Source: Cloacibacterium sp047601505 | Lineage (GTDB): Bacteria > Bacteroidota > Bacteroidia > Flavobacteriales > Weeksellaceae | Direction of reading: 5' to 3' | DNA: 64,000 nucleotides | Assembly (NCBI RefSeq): GCF_047601505.1 | Contig: NZ_JASGJD010000001.1 | Location: 2,790,001-2,854,000, forward strand | Shown here: piece by piece, positions 17,013-26,579 of the stretch | How positions within the stretch are numbered: position 1 is the stretch's first letter | Layout: each line of letters begins with the position of its first letter | Notes under the pieces: generated by a model | What the model was told of the DNA's origin: nothing | Databases searched by the model: none | Seen by the model: only the letters and a program-made list of their open reading frames with translations | Position numbers and translations under genes: made by a program

Positions 17013-17789
17013 ATGAAAAAAAATATTCAGACAAAAATATTAATATCATTTTTAATGATTTTGATGACATTAAATATTTTTAAAGCTCAAAATAAACAAT
17101 CAAAAATAGAAAATATGAAACCAAAAATTTTATTTGTAGTTACCAGTCATGATACTAAAGGAAATACCGGAGAAAAAACAGGTTATTATTTAGGTGAAGT
17201 ATCTCATCCTTGGGAAGTATTGGTAGAAGCAGGATATGAAATTGATTTCGTTAGCCCAAAAGGTGGAAATCCGCCAGTTGACGGCTTTGATTTGAAAAAT
17301 GATGTAAATAAAAAATTCTGGGAAAACGAATTTTACCATCAAAAAATAACAAATACCCTAAAACCAGATGAAGTAAAACCAGAAGATTACAAAGCAATTT
17401 TCTACGCAGGCGGACATGGTGCAATGTGGGATTTGCCATACAATGAAGAAATCGCCAAAATTACCACAAAGATATATGAAAAAAATGGCGTTGTAGGCGC
17501 TGTTTGTCATGGTCCAGCTGGTTTAACAAATGTAAAACTGAGCAACGGAAAATATCTAATAGAAGGTAAAAAAGTAAACGGATTCACCAATGAAGAAGAA
17601 GAAATTGTAAAATTAACAAAAGTTGTTCCGTTTTTATTAGAAAACAAATTAAAAGAAGTTGGCGGAATTTACGAAAAATCGGCTCCTTGGCAAACACATG
17701 TTACTATAGATGAAAGACTTGTAACCGGACAAAACCCACAATCCGCAAAAAAAGTTGGAGAAGCTATTAGAGACCTTCTCAAAAAATAA
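17013..17789 (+). CDS. DJ-1/PfpI family protein, Hsp31-like, with signal peptide
   Basis: 258 residues. The nucleophile elbow AVCHGPAG places the catalytic Cys at 165 followed by His166, and Glu72 lies in WEVLVEAG, as in class I glutamine amidotransferase-like Hsp31 and glyoxalase III proteins. These act on methylglyoxal-type aldehydes or as holdases. Unlike the cytosolic Hsp31, the first 25 residues look like a signal peptide (KILISFLMILMTLNIFKAQ), so the enzyme is probably periplasmic. An internal Met at residue 35 could give a cytosolic form. Second gene of the operon. Confidence 0.88.
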   Translation: MKKNIQTKILISFLMILMTLNIFKAQNKQSKIENMKPKILFVVTSHDTKGNTGEKTGYYLGEVSHPWEVLVEAGYEIDFVSPKGGNPPVDGFDLKNDVNKKFWENEFYHQKITNTLKPDEVKPEDYKAIFYAGGHGAMWDLPYNEEIAKITTKIYEKNGVVGAVCHGPAGLTNVKLSNGKYLIEGKKVNGFTNEEEEIVKLTKVVPFLLENKLKEVGGIYEKSAPWQTHVTIDERLVTGQNPQSAKKVGEAIRDLLKK

Positions 17790-17810
17790 TCTTAAAACTT
17801 TGGCATATTC

Positions 17811-17826
17811 TATTTTTGTATTTTTG
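17811..17826 (+). promoter_or_regulatory. Two tandem -7 boxes (TATTTTTG)
   Basis: Two perfect TAnnTTTG matches at 17811-17818 and 17819-17826 just before the ATG at 17831. The leader would be very short or absent if the second is used. Confidence 0.4.
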
Positions 17827-17830
17827 CATT

Positions 17831-18406
17831 ATGGAATATGCCTCTTTTTTAAGAAAACACATCGAAGAAATTATCACTTTAAGCGACGAAGAATTTGCAT
17901 TAATTCTTCCGTATTTTTCTTATAAATCTATCAAAAAAAAAGATTACCTCATCAAAACAGGTAAAAATGTAACTTCCGAATTTTTGGTTGTAGAAGGTCT
18001 GCTAAAGGCTTTTACTCATAATGAAGAAGGAAAAGAATTTATTGTTCAGTTCGCTATGGAAAATTGGTGGATTTCAGATTATCCTGCTTTTAAAAAATTA
18101 GGAAAAGGCGAAATTTGTGTGCAAGCTTTAGAAGATTGCATTGTGCTAGAACTCACTTATGAAAACAGAATAAAAATGGGACAACAAATCCCCAAAATAC
18201 ATCAATTTCATAGTAGCAAAGCATTTAGCGGATTTGTAGCACTTCAAAAAAGAGTACTTTCTCTGCTCAAAAACTCAGCTCAAGAAAAATACGGATTGCT
18301 CTTAGAACAATATCCAATTCTTTTTCAAAGGGTTTCTAAATCTACAATTGCTCACTATTTGGGCGTTTCCAGAGAAACACTAAGCAGACTATCTAAAAAA
18401 ACTTAA
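17831..18406 (+). CDS. Crp/Fnr family transcriptional regulator
   Basis: 191 residues. The N-terminal cyclic-nucleotide-binding-like beta-roll (about 20-120: FLVVEGLLKAFTHNEEGKEF) is followed by a C-terminal helix-turn-helix (SKSTIAHYLGVSRETLSRLSK, about 165-190). No cysteine cluster for an iron-sulfur centre is visible. The start was moved from a TTG at 17816 to the ATG at 17831 (MEYASFLRKHI), since the upstream codons fall inside promoter boxes. It probably regulates neighbouring genes; the ligand is unknown. Confidence 0.9.
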   Translation: MEYASFLRKHIEEIITLSDEEFALILPYFSYKSIKKKDYLIKTGKNVTSEFLVVEGLLKAFTHNEEGKEFIVQFAMENWWISDYPAFKKLGKGEICVQALEDCIVLELTYENRIKMGQQIPKIHQFHSSKAFSGFVALQKRVLSLLKNSAQEKYGLLLEQYPILFQRVSKSTIAHYLGVSRETLSRLSKKT

Positions 18407-18474
18407 ACATCTTTTAATTCAAAAAAATGTAACAAAACACTAGCGAAAGTTGTCTAATAAATAAACCGATAAAT

Positions 18475-20553
18475 ATGAAGAAGACAATTTTCTCAATTTT
18501 ACTACTTTGTAGCGCAATTGCATTTGCTCAAGAAAAAAAAACTGACACCTTAGAAAAGACCAAAGAAATTCAGGAAATTATTCTTAAATCTCAAAAGAAA
18601 AAACAATTTGCAGACCGTGCTGTTTACACTTTTGATAAAGAAGCTTTAGAAAAAGCACGATATGCAAAAGATTTACTTAGAACTTTACCCGAACTTCAGT
18701 TAGACCCAATTTCTAACACCTTAAAAAGTACAAAAGGAGGAACCTCTTTATTTTTAATCAACGGAATTGAAGCCAGCGATATGCAAATCCGAAGCATACA
18801 ACCTGCCAACGTGGTAAAAGTTGAATACTACGACATTCCGCCAGCAAGATGGGCAAACCGAGCAGACATTGTGGTAAACGTTATTACCAGAAATCCAGAA
18901 ACTGGTTATGTTTACGGTGCAGATGTAAGTTCTGCATTAAATACAGGATTTGTGAATGGTTCTGCGTATGCCAATTACACAAAAGGAAAAAACGATTTCG
19001 GGGCAGAATATTCTATCAATTTAAGAGATTATGACAACCGAACGGTAAAAAGTATTTATGACTATCAATTAAACAACTCTCATTATCGTTCCGAAGAAGA
19101 TAAAAAAGACCATTTTGGTTACACCAGCCAATATATTGCGCTAAGATATACCAGATTGGTACAAGATAATTATGCTTTTCAGGCAAAATTGAATGTTGAT
19201 TTATTCACGAGTTTTGTAAAAGGTAACGGACAAAGTGCTTTCTATAAAGACAATACCGTCGAAGAGCACAGCATGTTCAAAAATGGTAATTCAGATTATA
19301 CCAAACCTACTTTAGACTTGTATTTTTCTAAAAATTTAGGTAAAAAAGATGAATTAAGTTTTAACATTGTAGGCTCTTATTTCACTACAAACACCTCTGA
19401 ATTAGCTAAAGAATGGATTAACACCAACAATACTTCAGTTTATGATAACGACATGAATCTGAAAGCAAAACAATCTGGAATTGTAGGCGAATTAGCACAC
19501 ATTCATAGTTTTGAAAAAGGAAAACTTTCGTCTGGTTATCGAGTTTCTAATACTTCTATTTCTAATGATTTGCAAAATCTTTCGGGATTTTCAGAATATG
19601 AAGTAAACTATCTGGAACAATATTTCTACACCGAATATTCTGGTAAAAAAGACAAATTTTCTTACCGAATTGGCGCTGGCCTTACCAATATTCACAACAA
19701 AAGTGCTGAAAATGTAGATGACGAATGGACTTTTACACCAAAAGTTATCTTAAGTTATACTCTAAAAAACAATCAAAATCTGCGTTTTACAAGTTCTTAC
19801 AAACCTCAAAGTCCTGGAAGCTCTGCCCTTAGTAGCAACGTAGTACAAATGGCTCCGAATATCGTACAAAAGGGAAATCCTTATCTTAAATCTGCTCAAA
19901 GATGGGGCAACAACCTTATCTATTCTTACAACAACAAGCATTTTGATTTTAATGCCAATTTATTTTATTGGTACACCAATAGAGCTATTAACCAATATTA
20001 TGTACTGGAAAATACACTTGGAGGCTATGCTTTAACGTATGAAAATGCTAAAAATTCTCAACAATACGGCGTACAATTGTCTGGCTCTTACAAACCTTTC
20101 GAAAGCAGTTTATTGGTTTTAAAAGCGGTAATTTCTCCTGCTTCGGAAACGGTAAGAACAAGTAAAGGCGAACTTATAAAAAATGATTACATTGGCAATA
20201 ATTTTGGCATTTCTTCAGAATATAAATCTTTCAGTATAGAATATCAGTTCAACATCCCTATTTATACTCTTGATGGCGCTTTTTTGAGAACCAACGAAAA
20301 TGCCAACCATGTTTTTGCAAATTACAAATTAAAAAACTGGACTTTTTGCACAGGAATGTATTGGCTAGGAATGCCATCAGATTACAAAACGAAAAGTCTT
20401 TCGCAGAGCCTTGTTAATTACTCTCGTCACAACCAAATTTGGAACAACAAATCGATGTTTATTCTCGGTTTAAGTTATGATTTTTCTAAAGGTAAAAAAA
20501 CAAATTTAGATAGAAAACTGAATAACAGCACAGCTCCAGCTGCTACATTCTAA
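18475..20553 (+). CDS. Outer-membrane beta-barrel, TonB-receptor-like
   Basis: 692 residues with a signal peptide (ending AIAFAQ). A short plug-like domain (about 50-135: AKDLLRTLPELQLDPISN, then VVKVEYYDIPPARWANRADIVVNVI) is followed by a long run of alternating aromatic-rich strands. It belongs to the outer-membrane beta-barrel family related to TonB-dependent receptors, without an N-terminal carboxypeptidase-like domain and without a clear TonB box. The ligand is unknown. It has its own terminator. Confidence 0.88.
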   Translation: MKKTIFSILLLCSAIAFAQEKKTDTLEKTKEIQEIILKSQKKKQFADRAVYTFDKEALEKARYAKDLLRTLPELQLDPISNTLKSTKGGTSLFLINGIEASDMQIRSIQPANVVKVEYYDIPPARWANRADIVVNVITRNPETGYVYGADVSSALNTGFVNGSAYANYTKGKNDFGAEYSINLRDYDNRTVKSIYDYQLNNSHYRSEEDKKDHFGYTSQYIALRYTRLVQDNYAFQAKLNVDLFTSFVKGNGQSAFYKDNTVEEHSMFKNGNSDYTKPTLDLYFSKNLGKKDELSFNIVGSYFTTNTSELAKEWINTNNTSVYDNDMNLKAKQSGIVGELAHIHSFEKGKLSSGYRVSNTSISNDLQNLSGFSEYEVNYLEQYFYTEYSGKKDKFSYRIGAGLTNIHNKSAENVDDEWTFTPKVILSYTLKNNQNLRFTSSYKPQSPGSSALSSNVVQMAPNIVQKGNPYLKSAQRWGNNLIYSYNNKHFDFNANLFYWYTNRAINQYYVLENTLGGYALTYENAKNSQQYGVQLSGSYKPFESSLLVLKAVISPASETVRTSKGELIKNDYIGNNFGISSEYKSFSIEYQFNIPIYTLDGAFLRTNENANHVFANYKLKNWTFCTGMYWLGMPSDYKTKSLSQSLVNYSRHNQIWNNKSMFILGLSYDFSKGKKTNLDRKLNNSTAPAATF

Positions 20554-20555
20554 AC

Positions 20556-20600
20556 ATAAAAAGGCCGTCATCAGATAATTTTGAGACAGCCTTTTCTTTT
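20556..20600 (+). terminator. Terminator after the barrel gene
   Basis: AAAAAGGC with GTC pairs with GAGACAGCCTTTT, followed by CTTTTC. It resembles the hairpin at 12157-12193. Confidence 0.65.
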
Positions 20601-20637
20601 CATTTTCATTTATTAATCTAGAATTATTGTCTAGCTT

Positions 20638-21477
20638 CTAAATAAGATTTTGTTTGATAAAATTAAGACTTCCTAAAGCTAGTTGCTCTGCATTATAAGG
20701 AGATTTTTGCCACAAAGAAACCATTTGTTGCATGCCCAGTATTGAAGATGAAAAATTTTCTAAAACCAAATTCCCTTCAAAATTAATTTCTTTTAAAGCA
20801 TCAAAAAACTGATTCCAATTTACAGTTCCTTCTCCAAGCATACCTCTGTGAGATTCTGTAACGTGAATGTGTTTCAACTTTTGATTTGCCAATAAAATAG
20901 GGTCGCGGAAATTATTCTCCTCAATATTCATGTGAAAAGTATCCAAATGAAGAAATAAATTATCTTTTCCGGTTTTTTCTATTAATTCTAAAACATTTTC
21001 TGCGGTATTGCAAACATAAGATTCATAACGATTGATAGGTTCTACAGCAATATTAACTCCTTTTTCTTTCGCATAATCTGCCACAGAAAACCACACTTCT
21101 ACAATAGTATTTTTCTCGGTTTCACTCAACGGATTTCCAGAAAAAACGCCAATTCCTCCATGCAAAACACCTCCCAAAAAGTTAGTTTCTAAATCTGAAG
21201 TTTTATCAATTGCATTTTTTATCAATTTTTCTGCTTCTTTAGGATAAAAAGCAATGTGAGCATCTTTAGGTAAATTTAGAGAACAAACTACATCCAAATG
21301 ATTCTCTTTCAATTGTTTTTTAATGGCTTTCGCATCAATTTCCATTGAATTAGGCAATAGAATTTCGATAAGGTCAAAGCCAGCTTTTGCTGTTTGTTCT
21401 ATGGCATATTTCCCAGCTTCTGCATTCCAGTTTGGAGTAATCCAAGAGAGCAGCGAAGCTCCTATTTTAATATTCAT
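20638..21477 (-). CDS. Sugar phosphate isomerase/epimerase (AP-endonuclease-2 fold)
   Basis: A 279-residue TIM-barrel protein of the xylose-isomerase-like / tagatose-3-epimerase superfamily. Metal ligands are probably in VEPINRYES (Glu), LHLDTFHMNIEE (Asp, His), HIHVTESHRGMLGEG (His) and LVLENFSSS (Glu). It probably interconverts ketohexoses at C3 or acts like a hydroxypyruvate isomerase. The start was moved to ATG 21477 (MNIKIGASLL); the 24 residues before it have no family support. It is the last gene of the sugar operon, 131 bases after the porin. Confidence 0.88.
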   Translation of the reverse strand: MNIKIGASLLSWITPNWNAEAGKYAIEQTAKAGFDLIEILLPNSMEIDAKAIKKQLKENHLDVVCSLNLPKDAHIAFYPKEAEKLIKNAIDKTSDLETNFLGGVLHGGIGVFSGNPLSETEKNTIVEVWFSVADYAKEKGVNIAVEPINRYESYVCNTAENVLELIEKTGKDNLFLHLDTFHMNIEENNFRDPILLANQKLKHIHVTESHRGMLGEGTVNWNQFFDALKEINFEGNLVLENFSSSILGMQQMVSLWQKSPYNAEQLALGSLNFIKQNLI

Positions 21478-21608
21478 ATATTTTTGTTTTTGATTGATTT
21501 TAAGATAATTATTTTTTATTTTATAATTTTTATGTGTAAAAACCCACACAGACTTTTCAAAGATTTCTGATTAAATAAACATCTGTGCGGAAACACACAA
21601 ATGATAAT

Positions 21609-23003
21609 CTAAAAAATCCACCATTCTGCTCTCACGCCAAAATAAGTACCAATTTTCTTAGCGCCAGCTTGTTGCAAAAAGGCCGAATATAAGTTATCTG
21701 TTGCTTGTTTATTATACTTTGCTAATTCTGCTATAAATCTAATATGAGGTCTTGCCCAAACGCTTCTTTCTGCAGTTGGAACAATAGTTGGAGCCAAAGC
21801 AATTTTCCACATTGTAGCTGGAGATTGTGTACCGTCTTTTCTATTGGCATAATGCAATTCTGACAAAATATGAAACCAATTATTGAAATAATAAGTAGCT
21901 CTTACACCGGTGTTAAATTCTTCTTTTTTATTGAAAATTTCTCTTTTATAATAATCTATAGCTTTATTATTGCTATCAGAACCTCCTTTGGATTTGGTAT
22001 AAACAAAATAAGGATTTACAGACCATCTTGAAGAAATGTTCCAAAGTAAATGTTCTACAAAAGTTATAGAATAAGCTCCTTTATAGGTTTTTGTAATTTC
22101 ATCTGGCGCTCCGAAAGTTCTCCAAGTTTGTGTATTACCGCCATCTCCTCCATTTGCAATTCCGCTTCCATATCTTAAAGAAACTTGGTTAAAAGAGCCT
22201 GGCAATTTAGTTTTAAGTTTACTGCTTAGTTTTGCACCAATTACCCAACCGTTATCCGAAGGATAGTTCTCTACAGAATTTTCTCCAGATTTGCTAACAT
22301 TATGATATTCTGCAAGAAGTTTCAATGTATTTTCTTTAAAAAACATAGAATGTTCTAATACCATCACCTCGCGTTGTCTATATACAAGATTCTTTGCCCC
22401 ACTTATAATATTGGTATAAGAATAAGGAGTAGAATTAGTAGCCAAAGTATCTATAGCCGCAGGAAAAAACATAGAAAAACGTGTGTTTTTATATTTTACG
22501 CCCCATCCAGTTGCAGAATGGTCATCAAAATAAAAATAATCTGCAATGTGTATATCATCGTACCTCAACCATCTTGCTCCAGCCCAAAAATCCCATTTTG
22601 TACCCATTATATTTCTGGCTTCTACAAAAGCTTCGGGCAGAGCTACTATCATCCCATTATTAGACTTGGTATCTACATTTCCTAGAAAAGTACCTCCTGA
22701 ATAGAAACTGAGTCTCGTTTGAAAATCAATTTGAGTACTGTCTTTTCCTACAACAGGAGTAAAATGTATTGTTGGTAAAAAATCTACATAATCATTTTGA
22801 TCTAATCTTCCTCCTAAAGAACCTTGATTACTTAAGTTAAGTTGTTTGCCTGTATTTCCGTTAGAATTTGGCGAAAAACCAGCTCCTATTCTTCCGGTTG
22901 TCCCAAAAGAAAACTTTTTGTTCGTTATTATTATTTGAGCATTAAAACCACCGCCAATTGCTGTAAAAAGACAGCAAATAAGCATTAAATAATGCGTTTT
23001 CAT
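21609..23003 (-). CDS. LamB-like carbohydrate porin
   Basis: 464 residues with a signal peptide ending near GGFNAQ. The family hallmarks of LamB-type maltoporin relatives are visible: EAFVEARNIMGTKWDFWAGAR, then RYDDIHIADYFYF and TGWGVKY. The C-terminus ends in WWIF, an aromatic residue typical of outer-membrane barrels. It should let sugar across the outer membrane. One base separates it from the upstream MFS permease, so translation is probably coupled. Confidence 0.87.
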   Translation of the reverse strand: MKTHYLMLICCLFTAIGGGFNAQIIITNKKFSFGTTGRIGAGFSPNSNGNTGKQLNLSNQGSLGGRLDQNDYVDFLPTIHFTPVVGKDSTQIDFQTRLSFYSGGTFLGNVDTKSNNGMIVALPEAFVEARNIMGTKWDFWAGARWLRYDDIHIADYFYFDDHSATGWGVKYKNTRFSMFFPAAIDTLATNSTPYSYTNIISGAKNLVYRQREVMVLEHSMFFKENTLKLLAEYHNVSKSGENSVENYPSDNGWVIGAKLSSKLKTKLPGSFNQVSLRYGSGIANGGDGGNTQTWRTFGAPDEITKTYKGAYSITFVEHLLWNISSRWSVNPYFVYTKSKGGSDSNNKAIDYYKREIFNKKEEFNTGVRATYYFNNWFHILSELHYANRKDGTQSPATMWKIALAPTIVPTAERSVWARPHIRFIAELAKYNKQATDNLYSAFLQQAGAKKIGTYFGVRAEWWIF

Positions 23004-23004
23004 A

Positions 23005-24243
23005 TTATTTAATGGTTTTAGGCTTATAAAACTTCACTGCAAAAACAATAATTACAACGTAGCAAATTATTGGCAATAAATACGCATGAGCAATATCTGT
23101 TTCTGCTATTTTTCCCATTATTGGAGGGAAAACAGCACCTCCAAACATTGCCATCACAAGAAAAGAAGAAGCTTGTTGAGTATTTTTCCCTAATCTTTTT
23201 AATCCAAGGCTGAAAATGGTAGGATACATTACACTCAAAAATAAATTAAGCAATATCAAACTAATAAATGAAATCCAACCGAAACTTTGCGAAATGATAA
23301 GACAAAGTACAATATTACAAGCCGTAAATATGGCTAATAACTTGTTCGGAGCTATAAATTTCATTAAAAAAGTCCCTAAAAAACGTCCAATCATCATCAT
23401 AGCCATACTCAACGAAAAATAATATGAAGCCTGAGTTTCTGGGATATGTACTTTTTCTACACCATAATTAATAAAAAATGCCCACGTTCCGCCTTGTGCT
23501 GCGATATTAAAAAACTGTGCTACAACAGCAAAAATAAAGTGTCTCTGTCTCCAAAGAGGCGCATTTGGATTATAATTATTTTTATCTTCAAGAGTATTTT
23601 CTTCAGGATGAACTTCATTAGCATGAGGATCTTTCAAATCTGGAACTTTAATAAAAGAAAAAACAATGGTAATGACAAGAATAATTACCCCAATCCAAGT
23701 GTACAACGTTTTTACAGAAGTTAAATCGCTTGATTCTCCAGAACCACCAAAAATAAAAAAGCCACCAATTAACGGACCAATAATAGCTCCTAAACCATTA
23801 AAAGATTGTGCGAAATTAACTCTTTGGTCGCTGGTTCTTTCGTCTCCCAAAGCTGCTACAAAAGGATGAGCCACCGTTTCTAAAGTTGCCATTCCAAGGG
23901 CTAAAATAAAAAGTGCAAATCTGAAAAAATTAAACGATGATTGGTTGGCTGCTGGAATAAATAAAAATGACCCAAGAGAAAATAAACTTAAGCCTATAAT
24001 AACTCCTACTTTGTAACCATATTTTTTCATTAAAAGCCCTGCCGGAATTCCCATTATGGCATAAGCTCCAAAAATAGATAACTGTACCAAACCCGATTTT
24101 GATTTAGAAATATTCAAAACATTTTGAAAATGTTTATTCAATACATCTCCCATTGTAAGAGCAATTGCCCAAAAGAAAAACAAGGAGATTACAAAAGATA
24201 AAACCACAATGTATCTTTTTTCTGTAAATTTTGCTTTATTCAT
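23005..24243 (-). CDS. MFS sugar permease (FHS family)
   Basis: 412 residues with twelve membrane helices. It resembles fucose/glucose/galactose:proton symporters (FucP-like): FFFWAIALTMGDVLNKHFQ, GAYAIMGIPAGLLMKKYGYK in the first half and SFLVMAMFGGAVFPPIMGK in the second. It carries the sugar over the inner membrane. Given the fructokinase-like partner, fructose or a related ketose is a reasonable guess. It lies 19 bases after the kinase. Confidence 0.92.
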   Translation of the reverse strand: MNKAKFTEKRYIVVLSFVISLFFFWAIALTMGDVLNKHFQNVLNISKSKSGLVQLSIFGAYAIMGIPAGLLMKKYGYKVGVIIGLSLFSLGSFLFIPAANQSSFNFFRFALFILALGMATLETVAHPFVAALGDERTSDQRVNFAQSFNGLGAIIGPLIGGFFIFGGSGESSDLTSVKTLYTWIGVIILVITIVFSFIKVPDLKDPHANEVHPEENTLEDKNNYNPNAPLWRQRHFIFAVVAQFFNIAAQGGTWAFFINYGVEKVHIPETQASYYFSLSMAMMMIGRFLGTFLMKFIAPNKLLAIFTACNIVLCLIISQSFGWISFISLILLNLFLSVMYPTIFSLGLKRLGKNTQQASSFLVMAMFGGAVFPPIMGKIAETDIAHAYLLPIICYVVIIVFAVKFYKPKTIK

Positions 24244-24262
24244 AATAAAAATAATTGATCAG

Positions 24263-25177
24263 TTAAACAGACTTTTTATATTGATTTTCTCTGAAAATTC
24301 TATATTCTTCGTAGTTATAATCTGGGCAAGCGCCAAATTTAGACGTGATAAAAGCTCCCAGAGAAACGGCTTGTTTCATTATTTCTTCGGGCGATTTTTC
24401 TTGAATTCTCTTGTGTAAAAAACCAGCCAAAAAAGAATCTCCACTTCCTACAGTATCTGCAATTGTGATAGGAATTGCCGAAAAAGTATAACTTTGGTTT
24501 CCTACAAAATATCTGGCCCCTTTACTTCCTTTAGTTAAAACAACTTCATTAATATTGAAATATCTTTGAATGTGTTTTACACCAGTTTCTTCGTCTATAT
24601 ATTCTTCGCCAAGAAATTCTATGATATTGCGCAATTCTGGTTTGTTCATTTTCACCAAGTCGCACTTGTGCAATAAAGTTTTTATAAGTTCTACATCAAC
24701 AAAAGGAGGACGAAAATTCACATCAAAAATTTTGAATTTTGCCCATTCTAAAAGTTGAAACAAGGTTTTTCTAGAAGTTTCGTTTCTTGCAGCCAAACTA
24801 CCAAAAACGAAGGCTTCAGCATTTTTAATAATCTCTTCGTGCTCTGGAAGAATTTCTATAAAATCCCAAGCTACATTTTGTACAATATCATAATGAGCTT
24901 CGTTATTCTCGTCGAAATTTGCAATTACAGTACCCGTAGAAAACTTCTCGTCTGTCTGAATAAGTTCTGTAGTGATTCCCCAATTTTTGATTTGATTTAC
25001 TAATTTTTCGCCTAGCTCATCACTTCCTACTTTACTTAGCATTTTAATATCTGTACCCATTTTAAAGGTATTATAAGCCACATTAAAAGGTGCTCCGCCA
25101 GCTCTTTCTCCGTTTGGAAAGATGTCCCAAAGAACTTCTCCGAAGCTAACAATGTAAGGTTGAGTTGTATTTTTCAT
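24263..25177 (-). CDS. PfkB family carbohydrate kinase, fructokinase-like
   Basis: A 304-residue ribokinase-fold kinase. Signature 1 is GGAPFNVAYNTFKMG near residue 27-41; signature 2 is DTVGSGDSFLAGFL, with Ser replacing Ala in the usual GAGDSF and the catalytic Asp retained. It resembles fructokinases. It phosphorylates the imported sugar in the cytoplasm. A LacI-type operator lies directly before its ATG, making it the first gene of the catabolic part of the operon. Confidence 0.92.
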   Translation of the reverse strand: MKNTTQPYIVSFGEVLWDIFPNGERAGGAPFNVAYNTFKMGTDIKMLSKVGSDELGEKLVNQIKNWGITTELIQTDEKFSTGTVIANFDENNEAHYDIVQNVAWDFIEILPEHEEIIKNAEAFVFGSLAARNETSRKTLFQLLEWAKFKIFDVNFRPPFVDVELIKTLLHKCDLVKMNKPELRNIIEFLGEEYIDEETGVKHIQRYFNINEVVLTKGSKGARYFVGNQSYTFSAIPITIADTVGSGDSFLAGFLHKRIQEKSPEEIMKQAVSLGAFITSKFGACPDYNYEEYRIFRENQYKKSV

Positions 25178-25180
25178 TTT

Positions 25181-25196
25181 AGTTAAACGTTTAAGT
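25181..25196. promoter_or_regulatory. LacI-type operator before the kinase gene
   Basis: AGTTAAACGTTTAAGT contains the perfect 12-base palindrome TTAAACGTTTAA (25183-25194) with the central CG typical of LacI-family sites. It is 3 to 19 bases upstream of the kinase ATG. A second copy with one change lies at 26446-26461 upstream of the regulator gene. Confidence 0.75.
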
Positions 25197-25213
25197 TGGT
25201 TGTTAAAAAAATA

Positions 25214-26221
25214 TTATTTGATAGATTTTCCTTCAATAATTTGAGTTGAAAGAATTTTGGTTTTCTCAAGAGACTTATAATCTGTAATCAGATGATCTAA
25301 AATAGTAATTGTTTCATCTGCCATTTCTTCTAAAGGCTGTTTTATATAGGTAATTTCTGTTGGAAACAAATTATATGCTTCCGTTTCATCAAAAGCAATA
25401 ACAGAAACCTCTTCCGGAACTTTTATATTATTAATTAATAGATACTTAAGACCTGCTACAGCCAATTTATTACTAGAAAAAAATAATGCAGTATTGCTAA
25501 CTTTATTATCTAGTAAATTTTTAATTCCATTTTTAACTTCATCAGAAGTATTCTCTATACCTACAAGAATTTTTTCTGTTTTTACACTTTTTTCTGAATT
25601 CAAAATAGCAGAATCAAATCCTTTTTCTCTGTCCAAAAGATGAGGCATAGTTGTTTGATAACCAATGTAAACTATTGTATCAAAATCTTTATCTAATAAC
25701 CTCTGAGTTGCTTCTTCAGATATTTCTTTGTTATTAATTAATACCGCAGGAATTTTTGTATTATTAATATAACGGTCTATCATTACAGCAGGGTACTCCT
25801 CTTTTATTAACTGATTAAGAGCTACTTCCGAACCAGCAACTGGAGCTATAATAAGACCATCAACCTGTTGTTGAGAAAAAAGTTCAATCAACATTTGGAA
25901 TTTTTCAGCATTCTCGTCAGAACTTCCAATAATTAATGTATACCCTTTTTTTAGAGCTTTATTTTCTAATTTTCTAGCTAATGTGGAGTAAAATTCATTA
26001 GAAATGTCTGCCACTATCAATCCTAAAAGTTTCGTTTTATTCGTTTTTAAACTTTTAGCAATTTTGTTAGGTTTATAGTTTATAGATTCGGCAATTTTAA
26101 AAATCTTTTCTTTAGTTGCTTCGCTTATTTTTTGTCCTTCCTTATTATTAAGAACATAAGAAACCGTAGCAACAGAAACTTGTGCAATTTGGGCTATGTC
26201 TTTAATGGAAGTTCTTTTCAT
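25214..26221 (-). CDS. LacI family transcriptional regulator
   Basis: 335 residues. The N-terminal LacI helix-turn-helix (SIKDIAQIAQVSVATVSYVL, residues 4-23) and hinge helix (PNKIAKSLKTNKT) precede a periplasmic-binding-protein-like sugar domain. It probably represses the kinase-permease-porin-epimerase genes downstream, and itself, through the two TTAA-CG-TTAA operators at 25181 and 26446, and is released by a sugar or sugar phosphate. Confidence 0.94.
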   Translation of the reverse strand: MKRTSIKDIAQIAQVSVATVSYVLNNKEGQKISEATKEKIFKIAESINYKPNKIAKSLKTNKTKLLGLIVADISNEFYSTLARKLENKALKKGYTLIIGSSDENAEKFQMLIELFSQQQVDGLIIAPVAGSEVALNQLIKEEYPAVMIDRYINNTKIPAVLINNKEISEEATQRLLDKDFDTIVYIGYQTTMPHLLDREKGFDSAILNSEKSVKTEKILVGIENTSDEVKNGIKNLLDNKVSNTALFFSSNKLAVAGLKYLLINNIKVPEEVSVIAFDETEAYNLFPTEITYIKQPLEEMADETITILDHLITDYKSLEKTKILSTQIIEGKSIK

Positions 26222-26579
26222 AAACTATTAATTAACAGCACAAAAGTATATTGTTATTTTTTCTAAAAAAATATTTGATTTTTTTTTGCAGTTTTCAAAA
26301 AAAATGTATTTTCGCAAAATTTTCAAAAAATCAGAATTAACACAATAAAACATTGATATTCAGATGAATATCAACTTTATAATTTATTAAAAGTTAAAGA
26401 AATATTAACGCAAAATGAAGTTTATACAATCTAGATTAACATTTTAGTTAATCGTTTAAGTAATGATTTTTTAATAAAAATGATTAAAATCAGTTAAATG
26501 AGGATATAATGTTGTTAAAATAGAAGATAGTGGATTGAAAAAATTAGATAAATTAATTCTTCTAAAAAACTGATAAGTA
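26222..26579. other. Regulatory intergenic region of the sugar operon
   Basis: No gene. It is very AT-rich and holds the LacI-type operator at 26446-26461 and the probable lacI promoter. Confidence 0.5.
26446..26461. promoter_or_regulatory. LacI-type operator upstream of the regulator gene
   Basis: AGTTAATCGTTTAAGT at 26446-26461 differs from the operator at 25181 at one base. It is 225 bases upstream of the lacI ATG, consistent with autoregulation or with loop formation between two sites. Confidence 0.7.
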
